A stretch of 13,321 nucleotides of DNA from the NCBI GenBank assembly GCA_028281485.1, contig JANQJT010000288.1:1-13321 (forward strand), in the 5' to 3' direction. The position numbers and the translations under genes were made by a program. Below the pieces are notes generated by a model, which was not told where the DNA came from, made no database searches, and saw nothing but the letters and a program-made list of their open reading frames with translations. This document shows, in pieces, positions 1-6,345 of the stretch; within the stretch, counting starts at the first letter, position 1, and each line of letters starts with the position of its first letter. Source of the stretch: Phycisphaeraceae bacterium. Its GTDB lineage: Bacteria; Planctomycetota; Phycisphaerae; Phycisphaerales; Zrk34.

Positions 1-97
1 GTCCACACGTCCACACGTCCACACGTCCACACGTCCACACGTCCACACGTCCACACGTCCACACGTCCACACGTCCACACGTCCACACGTCCACACG
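1..97. repeat. Perfect 8-bp tandem repeat array, at least 12 copies
   Basis: The unit GTCCACAC is repeated twelve times without a mismatch, and one further matching base follows before the pattern breaks. The array starts at the window edge, so its true length is unknown. Eight is not a multiple of three, so all three frames read the same 24-base cycle, and none contains a stop on either strand; the array could therefore lie inside or at the end of a gene outside the window. Perfect identity suggests recent expansion by replication slippage (inference). There are no spacers, so it is not a CRISPR array. Confidence 0.95.
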
Positions 98-126
98 CAC
101 CGCCCGATCTCCACCTCAGATGGCGT

Positions 127-155
127 TTGACTCCCACATTCTATTAACGTATATT
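127..155 (+). promoter_or_regulatory. Sigma70-type promoter of the arsR/sulfur operon
   Basis: A -35 box TTGACT (127-132, five of six consensus bases) is followed after exactly 17 bp by a -10 box TATATT (150-155, five of six). Transcription would start near 162 and give a leader of about 78 nt before the ATG at 240. This is the best promoter match I found in the window. Confidence 0.7.
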
Positions 156-165
156 TACGATATAC
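149..165. promoter_or_regulatory. Palindromic operator, probable ArsR-family binding site
   Basis: GTATAT and ATATAC form a perfect 6-bp inverted repeat around the 5-nt spacer TTACG. The left arm covers the -10 box at 150-155, so a bound dimeric repressor would block RNA polymerase. Winged-helix ArsR/SmtB proteins typically bind AT-rich dyads in their own promoters (family knowledge). The assignment to the regulator encoded at 240-584 rests on position and symmetry only. Confidence 0.6.
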
Positions 166-239
166 AATGAAGAAGGCGGTGGCCTACTCCGACTTCGCTC
201 TGACTTCAATAAAAGCCCCTCGCACGGGCTCTATCACAC

Positions 240-584
240 ATGGCTCGCAGAAAAACATCACAATTCGATCCCCTCGCTCGCGATCTCGCTGACTTCGCCA
301 AGGCCATGAGCCACCCAGCACGCATCACCATCGTTAAGCTCCTCCAAGACAGCGACGGCGCGTTCTGCGGTCAGATCGTCAACGCGCTCCCCCTCGCACA
401 GCCCACCATCAGTCAACACCTCCGCGAACTCGAACGCGTCGGCATCATCACCGCCACCCCCCAAGGCCCGCGCATCTGCTATCGCCTCAACCGCTCGCGC
501 ATCCGCAACTTCTGTCACGCCTTCTCCGAAACACTCGGCACCGCCAACGAAAAACAACAAGCACGCGCAAAAGCTCGCGCGTGA
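240..584 (+). CDS. ArsR/SmtB-family winged-helix transcriptional repressor
   Basis: The product has 114 residues, the usual size for ArsR-family dimeric repressors. Residues about 14-30 (ending AMSHPARITIVKLL) match the family's first helices. The recognition helix is PTISQHLRELERVGI (55-69), followed by a wing that ends in CYRL (80-83). The classic ArsR metal site (ELCVCDLC type) is absent. Three cysteines are present: C43 just before helix 3, C80 at the end of the wing, and C92 (next to H93) in the last helix. Some relatives sense persulfides or oxidants through a cysteine pair, and since the next gene handles sulfur this is plausible, but the C43-C92 spacing does not clearly match the BigR/SqrR pair as I remember it. 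The tail is basic and Ala-rich. Probably autoregulated through the palindrome at 149-165, and cotranscribed with the gene 32 bp downstream. The family call is firm; the inducer is unknown. Confidence 0.9.
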   Translation: MARRKTSQFDPLARDLADFAKAMSHPARITIVKLLQDSDGAFCGQIVNALPLAQPTISQHLRELERVGIITATPQGPRICYRLNRSRIRNFCHAFSETLGTANEKQQARAKARA

Positions 585-616
585 TTTCCACGCAACACCC
601 GGCCGCTTCGGGATGA

Positions 617-3109
617 ATGAAGATGCACACACGCCTCGATACCGATTCACAAACAAAGGATGACGCAAGACCCCCTCTCCATGTCGTCATCGTTGGCGGC
701 GTCGCCGGGGGGGCCAGCGCCGCAGCACGCCTCCGCCGACTCAACGAACACGCCTCCATCACCCTCATCGAACGCGGCCCGGACGTCTCCTTCGCCAACT
801 GCGGCTTGCCGTACCACATCGGCGGCGAAATCTCCGAGCGCGACCGTCTCGCCCTGCAAACGCCCCAAAGCCTGCACGCCATGCTCAATATCGATGTTCT
901 CACCCTCACCGAGGCCGTCGCCATCAACCGCCAGTCCAAATCAATCACCGTGCGCAGCGTCGAGACCGATCAAGCCCGCGACATCTCCTACGACAAACTC
1001 ATCCTCGCCCCCGGCGCTGCGCCGCTCCGACCGGACATGCCCGGCATCGATGACCCGCGCATCATGACGCTGCGCAACCTGCAGGACATGGATCACATCA
1101 AGCGGGCTGTCCAACACACCAACGACCTGCTCGTCATCGGCGCAGGTTTCATCGGTCTCGAGATGGCCGAGCAGCTCACGCGCATCGGCAAACGCGTCAC
1201 AGTGGTTGAACTGCTCGACCAGGTCCTCCCCCCGTTCGACCCCGAGATGGCCAAGCCCGTCGCCGACGAACTCGCCGCCAACGGCGTCGCGCTTCATCTC
1301 GACGACGCCATCGCGGGCTTCGAAACCACCGACCACAAAATCACCGCGCGCCTCCAATCCGGCCATCACATCGAAACCGACGCCGTCATCCTCTCTATCG
1401 GCGTACGCCCCGAATCCTCCCTCGCACGCGACACCCAACTCGAACTCGGTCCGCGCGGTCACATCCGCGTCAACCGCTCCATGCAGACCAGCGATCCCGA
1501 CATCTACGCCGTCGGCGACGCCACCGAAGGCGACGACGATGTGCTCGGCCAGTCCATCGCCGTCCCCCTCGGCGGACCCGCCAACCGCCAGGGACGCGCC
1601 GCCGCCGATCACATCGCCCTCGGCTCAAACGCCTCCCCGTACCCCGGCTCCATCGGCACCGCCATCGTCCGCGTCTTCGACATCGACGCGGGCGTCACCG
1701 GCTACAACGCCAAGCGACTCGACCGGGCCGGCGTCGAATACCAGCAGACCATCGTCACCGACTTCGATCACGCAAGCTACTACCCCGGCGCCGCGCAACT
1801 CTCCATCAAACTCGTCTGGTCAACCGACGACTCTCGCGTCCTCGGCGCACAGGTCATCGGCCCCAAGGGCGTCGATAAGCGGCTCGACGTCCTCGCCACC
1901 GCCATCCGCGCCCGAATGACCATCGACGACCTCGCCCAACTCGAACTCGCCTACGCACCACCGTTCGGCTCCGCCAAGGACCCGATCAACATCGCAGGCT
2001 TCGCCGCCTGCAACACACGCGACGGCCACGTCCTCCCCATCGAAACACTCCCGGATAACGAGACACACCAACTCGTTGATGTACGCCCCGCCGAGGTTGC
2101 GGCCCTGAATCCGCTCGCCGGCGGCGTCAATATCCCGCTGACCCAATTAAGACAGCGGCTCAACGAACTCGACAAATCCAAACCCGTCGTCACCGTCTGC
2201 GCACTGGGCAAGTCCAGCTACTTCGCCGCGCGAATCCTCGCCCAATACGGCTTCGATGTCCGCTCCCTCTCCGCGGGCCTGCGCATCCGTCAACAAACCA
2301 ACCCCTCCAAACCCGCGACGCCCCCGAACCAAACGGACCACAACATGATCGCCACCAACGACACGCAAGACGTTATCACGCTCGACGCCACCGGCATCGC
2401 CTGCCCCGGCCCCATCATGCGCGTCAAACAAGCCACCGAAGACCTCGCGCCCGGCCAAACGCTCGAAGTCACCGCCAGCGACCCGGGCTTCGCCAAGGAC
2501 CTGCCCGCCTTCTGTGAAGCCGCGGACTTCGAGTTCCTCGGCTGCGAGAAGCGGGGCGGTGGGGTGGTCGGACAACTACGCAAACCCACAACCGATCACA
2601 CGCCCGCATCATCCGCATTCTCCAACACGACAACCAAACAAGGCGCCACGCTCGTTGTCTTTTCCCAGGAAATGGACAAGGTCATGGCCTCGCTTGTCAT
2701 CGCCAACGGCGCCGCCGCCATGGGCGGACCGGTCACCATGTTCTTTACCTTCTGGGGGCTCAACGCGCTGCGCAAGGACGCCCCGCCCGCGGTGTCGGGT
2801 AAGACCTTCATGGACAAGGTGTTTGGCTGGATGATGCCGCGTGGCGTTCACAAGCTGCCCCTGTCCAACATGCACATGGCGGGCATGGGCGCCAGGCTCA
2901 TGAAAGGCCGCATGAAAGCCAGGAACCTGCCCAACCTGCCCGGCCTGCTCCGGGACGCCGTTGACGCCGGCACACGCATCGTCGCCTGCTCCATGAGCAT
3001 GGACGCCATGGGCATCCAGCGCGAGGAACTCATCGACGGCATTGAGATCGGCGGCGTCGCAGACTTCCTCGGCTCCGCCAACAAGTCCCCCGTCAACATG
3101 TTCATCTGA
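617..3109 (+). CDS. Four-domain persulfide/CoA-disulfide reductase-rhodanese-TusA-DsrE2 fusion
   Basis: This 830-residue protein strings together sulfur-transfer modules. Residues 21-465 are a FAD/NAD(P)H disulfide reductase of the CoA-disulfide reductase type: FAD motif GGVAGG (27-32), active-site cysteine in SFANCGLPY (C62), second dinucleotide motif GAGFIG (175-180), FAD motif YAVGDA (297-302), and the dimer-domain signature AYAPPFGSAKDP (445-456). Residues 475-555 are a rhodanese with loop CALGKSS, C528. Residues 585-656 are TusA-like with the CPGP motif, C596. Residues 675-830 are DsrE2-like with ACSMSMDAMGI, C791. All four active cysteines are present, so sulfane sulfur could be relayed between domains and reduced with NAD(P)H (inference). 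A Thr/Pro-rich linker (556-585) and a Ser/Thr-rich one (657-675) separate modules. It has no signal peptide; the DsrE2 part has hydrophobic stretches, so membrane association is possible. Start: ATG 617; ATG 623 in the same frame is equally possible. Such fusions are known in other bacteria. Confidence 0.93.
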   Translation: MKMHTRLDTDSQTKDDARPPLHVVIVGGVAGGASAAARLRRLNEHASITLIERGPDVSFANCGLPYHIGGEISERDRLALQTPQSLHAMLNIDVLTLTEAVAINRQSKSITVRSVETDQARDISYDKLILAPGAAPLRPDMPGIDDPRIMTLRNLQDMDHIKRAVQHTNDLLVIGAGFIGLEMAEQLTRIGKRVTVVELLDQVLPPFDPEMAKPVADELAANGVALHLDDAIAGFETTDHKITARLQSGHHIETDAVILSIGVRPESSLARDTQLELGPRGHIRVNRSMQTSDPDIYAVGDATEGDDDVLGQSIAVPLGGPANRQGRAAADHIALGSNASPYPGSIGTAIVRVFDIDAGVTGYNAKRLDRAGVEYQQTIVTDFDHASYYPGAAQLSIKLVWSTDDSRVLGAQVIGPKGVDKRLDVLATAIRARMTIDDLAQLELAYAPPFGSAKDPINIAGFAACNTRDGHVLPIETLPDNETHQLVDVRPAEVAALNPLAGGVNIPLTQLRQRLNELDKSKPVVTVCALGKSSYFAARILAQYGFDVRSLSAGLRIRQQTNPSKPATPPNQTDHNMIATNDTQDVITLDATGIACPGPIMRVKQATEDLAPGQTLEVTASDPGFAKDLPAFCEAADFEFLGCEKRGGGVVGQLRKPTTDHTPASSAFSNTTTKQGATLVVFSQEMDKVMASLVIANGAAAMGGPVTMFFTFWGLNALRKDAPPAVSGKTFMDKVFGWMMPRGVHKLPLSNMHMAGMGARLMKGRMKARNLPNLPGLLRDAVDAGTRIVACSMSMDAMGIQREELIDGIEIGGVADFLGSANKSPVNMFI

Positions 3110-3176
3110 TCCTCCAACCCGATCGACCTCGCCCTGGTCCGTCGCAGACGATAACCCGACTTCCCCTCACAACCAC

Positions 3177-3207
3177 AAACGCCGCTTCACAGCGAGGCGG
3201 CGTTTTT
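3177..3207 (+). terminator. Intrinsic terminator of the arsR/sulfur operon
   Basis: AAACGCCGC (3177-3185) pairs perfectly with GCGGCGTTT (3197-3205) around an 11-nt loop, and the T run continues to 3207. It lies 68 bp after the stop codon of the fusion gene. Confidence 0.85.
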
Positions 3208-3251
3208 CTATCCATCAATTTGTGCGTATAGCAATCAGAACCTGATGATTC

Positions 3252-3457
3252 TCATCGACTCACGCCGCATCTCCGTCGCGAGCGCAGTCCGGCACCGCCC
3301 ACAAGCAGTAGCGCCAGCGAACTCGGCTCAGGAACTCCACCGCCCACCCGTCCCACACATAGTCGTCCGCCAGCGCATCGGCGCAGAACAACCCGACGAA
3401 CACCAGTCCCGTCATCGCGATAAAACGTCTCGTCGAGCCCTCCGAAAAACAGGGCAC
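3252..3457 (-). pseudogene. Remnant of a PEP-CTERM exported protein (signal peptide and sorting tail in different frames)
   Basis: One frame (GTG at 3457, or ATG at 3415) encodes basic residues (STRRF), a hydrophobic stretch (MTGLVFVGLFCADALA) and a likely cleavage site before DDYVWDG, a start common in secreted surface proteins of this kind. An overlapping frame that stops at 3252 encodes a complete PEP-CTERM tail: VPEPSS, a hydrophobic segment (LALLLVGGAGL), then RSRRR. PEP-CTERM tails direct proteins to an exosortase at the cytoplasmic membrane (family knowledge). The two parts abut with hardly any body between them and are out of frame by two bases, which points to a gene that lost its middle and decayed. 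A terminator-like hairpin overlaps the GTG start. Alternatives are a sequencing error or a deliberately tiny protein. Confidence 0.6.
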
Positions 3458-3468
3458 TATAGGCCCTG
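3445..3468 (-). terminator. Minus-strand hairpin plus T5, possible terminator or attenuator
   Basis: Read on the minus strand, CAGGGC (3468-3463) pairs with GCCCTG (3455-3450) around a 7-nt loop and is followed by TTTTT (3449-3445). It lies about 115 bp beyond the first minus-strand terminator (3584-3609) and just before the PEP-CTERM remnant. It may be a back-up stop for the pilin operon or an attenuator in the remnant's leader. Confidence 0.5.
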
Positions 3469-3583
3469 CCCCTTTGCCTCAATATCTTACCGATTGGTCA
3501 CTTAGGACAACAAGGACAATCTTCCCCGCGACGCGCAAACACAGAGGCCCCCTCCAAAACGAGCCGCTTGACCAGGCGCCAAC

Positions 3584-3609
3584 AAAAAACCACCCCTTGC
3601 GAGGTGGTT
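3584..3609 (-). terminator. Intrinsic terminator of the minor-pilin operon
   Basis: On the minus strand AACCACC (3609-3603) pairs with GGTGGTT (3594-3588) around an 8-nt loop and is followed by a T tract (to 3584). It lies about 30 bp after the stop codon of the PilX-like gene. Confidence 0.85.
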
Positions 3610-3638
3610 CGCAAACGTTCAATTGTTCTTTGGCCCGG

Positions 3639-4928
3639 TCACTCGACCCATCGTTTCGTGTAGCTGCCGCTGCTACCGCCGCCACCGCCACCGCCGCTGA
3701 GACTGGTGTCCATGTGGATCTCTGATTTCTTGCCCATCTCGATCTCATCTACCACGATCGATCCGTAGAACTCAACTTCTTCGTCGAGCTTGAACTTGCG
3801 GTATGGCGCGACAATCTGGGTATGAATCTTGGTTTTCTCTTTGATGTCGATATCGTTTCCTGAACCGACATTATAAAGAATGACGCGTGAGGGGTCTTCG
3901 GTGTTGTCGTTGAGCTTGACCTCCTTATCGAGTTTGATGGCATCCTTGACGTAAAGCGTGAGCGTGGCGCCGGGATTGAGGCGGATCTCGGCTTCCTCTT
4001 TCATCTCGAAGGTCTTCTCAACGACGATGATCACGTCGCCCTCGATATAGATCTTGTCCTCTTTCTCGATCTTAAACTCGTCGAAGTGCTGGTTGCTGGA
4101 ATACGTCGTGTTATCAGCCGGCTCCTCGTCGCCGCTGTTGGAGCCGACCACGCCGTTGCCGGGCACGTCGATGGTTGGGGCCGCGAGCGATTCGGACATG
4201 GAATCTGTCGTGCCGGTCACGCTGCCTTCCCCGTCGATGACACTGTTCGGGTTGGCGCCGACACCGACAAAGACGTCGCCCTTGATGGTCGAGTCCTCTT
4301 CCAGTTTCACGCTGTCTGAGGAGGTGGCGTTGGTGTGTACGTTGGCCTCGCTGCTCTTGTTGCTTCCGCCGTAGTAGCCCTGGGTGGAGTCGTAACTGTC
4401 GATTTCGGCATCTTCCTTAAGATCGATCTTCGAACCGAGCACGGACACGCCGGGGTACCCTGTTGACTCTTCGGCTTCAAACTCAAAGACCGGCCGAATC
4501 GTGTGCGACGTATTGCCAAAGCTCGCCACCACCGTGATCGTCACCGGATCGCTGCTGTCATCCGACAGGTCGCCGTCACCATCGACCGTACCGTTGCCGT
4601 CCAGGTCCACCCCATCTTCGACGGTGATCGTCACCAGCCCGCCGTCCAGCGACATGTCCGTCGCCCAAACACCGTTCACCTTGTTCGTACGCCAGTCGCT
4701 GTCCTGTTGGATGTACGCCACGGTCGCCTCGACGCCGCTCTCGGCGATCGCTCGCGCCTGCGTGTGATCCACCACGCTGACCGCGATCCCCGTCGAACCC
4801 GTCGCGCTGTTCAGCGCACTGATCGCCAGGATCACCGCCATCACGACAGCAATCAGCACCAGCATCAGCGCAAAGCCTTCGCGCTCTCCGCTCCGCCGAT
4901 CGATCCGATCCGTTCTACGCGTTCGCAT
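3639..4928 (-). CDS. PilX-like minor pilin with charged beta-solenoid C-terminal domain
   Basis: The product has 429 residues from ATG 4928; an in-frame GTG at 4940 is possible, but GAGGA lies 5 nt before the ATG. A basic leader ends in GEREG, and prepilin peptidase would cut between G18 and F19. The following hydrophobic helix (FALMLVLIAVVMAVILAI) lacks the usual glutamate at mature position 5, as is typical of PilX and GspK proteins. Residues about 106-122 hold an Asp/Gly loop (DLDGNGTVDGDGD) that could bind calcium. From about 165 to 410 there are eight copies of a short motif such as MKEEAEI, LDEEVEF and IKEKTKI, ending in EIHMDTSL. This layout resembles the C-terminal domain of many PilX-type proteins, in which the repeated loop usually reads SGN (from memory). 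A Gly7 run and KRWVE end the chain. It is the last gene of the leftward operon, 15 bp after the PilW-like gene. Likely role: pilus or pseudopilus tip subunit. Confidence 0.75.
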   Translation of the reverse strand: MRTRRTDRIDRRSGEREGFALMLVLIAVVMAVILAISALNSATGSTGIAVSVVDHTQARAIAESGVEATVAYIQQDSDWRTNKVNGVWATDMSLDGGLVTITVEDGVDLDGNGTVDGDGDLSDDSSDPVTITVVASFGNTSHTIRPVFEFEAEESTGYPGVSVLGSKIDLKEDAEIDSYDSTQGYYGGSNKSSEANVHTNATSSDSVKLEEDSTIKGDVFVGVGANPNSVIDGEGSVTGTTDSMSESLAAPTIDVPGNGVVGSNSGDEEPADNTTYSSNQHFDEFKIEKEDKIYIEGDVIIVVEKTFEMKEEAEIRLNPGATLTLYVKDAIKLDKEVKLNDNTEDPSRVILYNVGSGNDIDIKEKTKIHTQIVAPYRKFKLDEEVEFYGSIVVDEIEMGKKSEIHMDTSLSGGGGGGGSSGSYTKRWVE

Positions 4929-4943
4929 CGCAATCCTCACTAA

Positions 4944-5579
4944 TCAATCCGTCCGCAGCGTCGCGACGCTCATCGCCGACTCGCTCACGGCATCGTCAAC
5001 CACCGTCAGGTCGTAACTGACCAGCCGCGCCTCCTGCACATTGGCGCTGTCGAAACGGACCGTCCAGTCCGTCACCCCCGTTGCCCACAGCGCCTCGGGG
5101 AAGTTCGCCGAGCCGGCCAGGGCCGCGGTGATCGCGACAAAGTCGTCAGTCAATACATACTCCGTATCCGCACCCGGACTTAGCGAATCCGGCGCCTCAT
5201 ACGAAAGCAGTTCGTCGTCCGTGTTGTCCCATTCGATACGCTGCAGTTCCGACAGGTTCGGCGCATCGTTCTCGTTGGTGTCGGCCACCCACACGACGAT
5301 CACACCCGCTGTCTCTGCCAGCACCATCTTCGATTGGCGCACCGCCGTGTTCACGCGGTGCTGCACCAACGCCTGCTTGGTCTGCACCTTCCGCCGCTCG
5401 CCCTGCTGCTGCATGCCGTTGGACACCGCAAACAACATGCTCGACACCGCCACCGCCATCAACCCCGTGATCGTCAGCGCAATCAACAACTCGATCATCA
5501 GGTAACCACGCGATCGCGGCGGGTGTGGCCGCGGCGGTCGCGTCGAATCACGCCGTGTTCTTGTACCGATCTTGTTCAT
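4944..5579 (-). CDS. PilW/GspJ-like minor prepilin
   Basis: The product has 211 residues. A long basic, proline-rich leader ends in PRSRG, and cleavage is expected between G25 and Y26, giving mature YLMIELLIALTITG with the conserved glutamate at mature +5 (E30). The hydrophobic helix is followed by a polar coiled region (about 53-75, QQQGERRKVQTKQ) and a globular domain with WVADTN, ELQRIEWDN and a late strand (about 185-200) typical of GspJ/PilW-like tip subunits. The start overlaps the stop of the PilV-like gene by 4 bp (ATGA), indicating translational coupling, and GGAG lies 8 nt upstream. The prepilin call is firm. PilW versus GspJ cannot be decided because no assembly genes are in the window. 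Confidence 0.8.
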   Translation of the reverse strand: MNKIGTRTRRDSTRPPRPHPPRSRGYLMIELLIALTITGLMAVAVSSMLFAVSNGMQQQGERRKVQTKQALVQHRVNTAVRQSKMVLAETAGVIVVWVADTNENDAPNLSELQRIEWDNTDDELLSYEAPDSLSPGADTEYVLTDDFVAITAALAGSANFPEALWATGVTDWTVRFDSANVQEARLVSYDLTVVDDAVSESAMSVATLRTD

Positions 5580-6100
5580 GATTCAGGCTCCGCTACAAAA
5601 CGAAGCAACTCCCACTGCTGCCCGCCCGATTGCACCGTGACCGTGATGTTCACGCCGTCCAGCGTCGCCAATCCCGGAAACACACGCGTCGTCGTCGCTA
5701 CCGTCGCCGATCGCGTGAAACCCGCATAACCGCTGGGGTACGACTGTCCCAACGGGTCAGTCAGGTTTCCCGCCGACTCGCTGTGGCCGTGGTAGTCATC
5801 GATGTTGTCGTACAGCGACCGACCCGTCTCGCCGGAGTCCGGCCCCATCCCCGTGGCGCCCTGCGGATCGTTGTACGGCAGCGACAAGACCTCTTCCATC
5901 AGGTCCTGGCACAGATGCGTGGCGCGAATGTTGTCTTCGCCGTTCGCCACGTGCGCGTGACCCGCCACCACCGCGTACGTCACAGCCAGCGTCGTCATGC
6001 TCAGAATCATCACCGCGATCATCGATTCGACAACCGTCATGCCCGCCCGATGAGAGGCGCGCACACCAGCGGTCGCTGTGTTGCTCGTGTCGTGGATCAT
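5576..6100 (-). CDS. PilV/GspI-like minor prepilin
   Basis: The product has 174 residues from ATG 6100. I chose this start because a full GAGGAG (6113-6108 on the minus strand) stands 7 nt before it; the longer frame from GTG 6115 would swallow that signal. Leader MIHDTSNTATAGVRASHRAG is cut after G20, giving mature MTVVESMIAVMILS with glutamate at +5 (E25). The following segment ATHLCQDLMEEVLSLPYND resembles the helix and loop of PilV/GspI proteins, in which a sample of short tip subunits carry an LMEE-like motif. The rest is a small beta-rich domain ending in a strand (GVNITVTVQSGG). It is the first gene of the leftward operon and overlaps the PilW-like gene by 4 bp. Confidence 0.8.
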   Translation of the reverse strand: MIHDTSNTATAGVRASHRAGMTVVESMIAVMILSMTTLAVTYAVVAGHAHVANGEDNIRATHLCQDLMEEVLSLPYNDPQGATGMGPDSGETGRSLYDNIDDYHGHSESAGNLTDPLGQSYPSGYAGFTRSATVATTTRVFPGLATLDGVNITVTVQSGGQQWELLRFVAEPES

Positions 6101-6345
6101 CTTGTCGCTCCTCACTGTCTCATCGGATCGATAAAGTCAGCGAGTTAACAGACCTGCGCAATATCTATTCAATCAACGATTCACGCTCCCACACCGTCCA
6201 TTTCGATCCCCGTTGCGTCGTGAACACCGCCCACGCAAGTCCGCACAACCGTTACAACCGTCACAACACTCTCTCTGAGATCGCCAACCCAGTTCTACTC
6301 AAACATCACCCCATCCCGCCTCCCTCGCGAGCCGATAGCGCATGC
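6101..6345. promoter_or_regulatory. Divergent control region between the two pilin transcripts
   Basis: About 245 bp separate the PilV-like start (leftward) from the chosen start of the FimT/GspH-like gene (rightward). It contains the strong ribosome-binding site GAGGAG on the minus strand at 6108-6113. It also holds three phased 9-bp units beginning ACAAC at 6245, 6254 and 6263, the first two sharing ACAACCGT. I could not find a convincing -35/-10 pair for either direction. A GTG at 6220 would open the rightward frame earlier, but the extra residues look unlike a prepilin leader. Confidence 0.4.

Larger units (their letters stand above)
98..239 (+). other. Leader region of the arsR-type operon
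   Basis: This short non-coding stretch separates the 8-bp array from the repressor gene. It is more AT-rich than its surroundings in the middle, and it holds the promoter (127-155) and palindrome (149-165) listed separately. A small inverted repeat, AGCCC at 214-218 and GGGCT at 226-230, lies just before the start codon. On the minus strand it is followed by a short T-rich run, so it could be a weak minus-strand terminator or a hairpin in the mRNA leader. No Shine-Dalgarno sequence is evident before the ATG at 240. Confidence 0.5.

Noticed and set aside
1..97. CRISPR array or cluster of DnaA boxes
   Set aside because: There are no spacers, the unit is only 8 bp, and the reverse-complement GTGTGGAC matches only part of a DnaA box and lacks its TTAT/ATAA end.
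167..292. 41-codon, almost leaderless frame starting at ATG 167 and overlapping the ArsR gene
   Set aside because: It has no ribosome-binding site, no recognisable motif and overlaps the repressor gene out of frame; its start falls just past the predicted transcription start by chance.
598..612. Hairpin CCCG/CGGG just before the start of the fusion gene as a riboswitch or attenuator
   Set aside because: Only four base pairs; expected often by chance at this base composition.
941..1919. Long frames on both strands within the reductase gene
   Set aside because: They are by-products of high GC; their Ala/Asp/Gly- or Pro/Ser/Thr-rich translations have no motifs, whereas the overlapping frame has complete catalytic motifs.
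3484..3510. Minus-strand promoter TTGTCC / TAAGAT for the PEP-CTERM remnant
   Set aside because: The spacer is only 15 bp and the -10 box matches four of six bases.
4929..4940. Upstream GTG start for the PilX-like gene
   Set aside because: It would include the GAGGA ribosome-binding site that precedes ATG 4928.
6220..6345. 42-residue N-terminal extension of the FimT/GspH-like protein from GTG 6220
   Set aside because: The residues are His/Pro-rich and unlike a prepilin leader; ATG 6346 gives the normal 20-residue leader.
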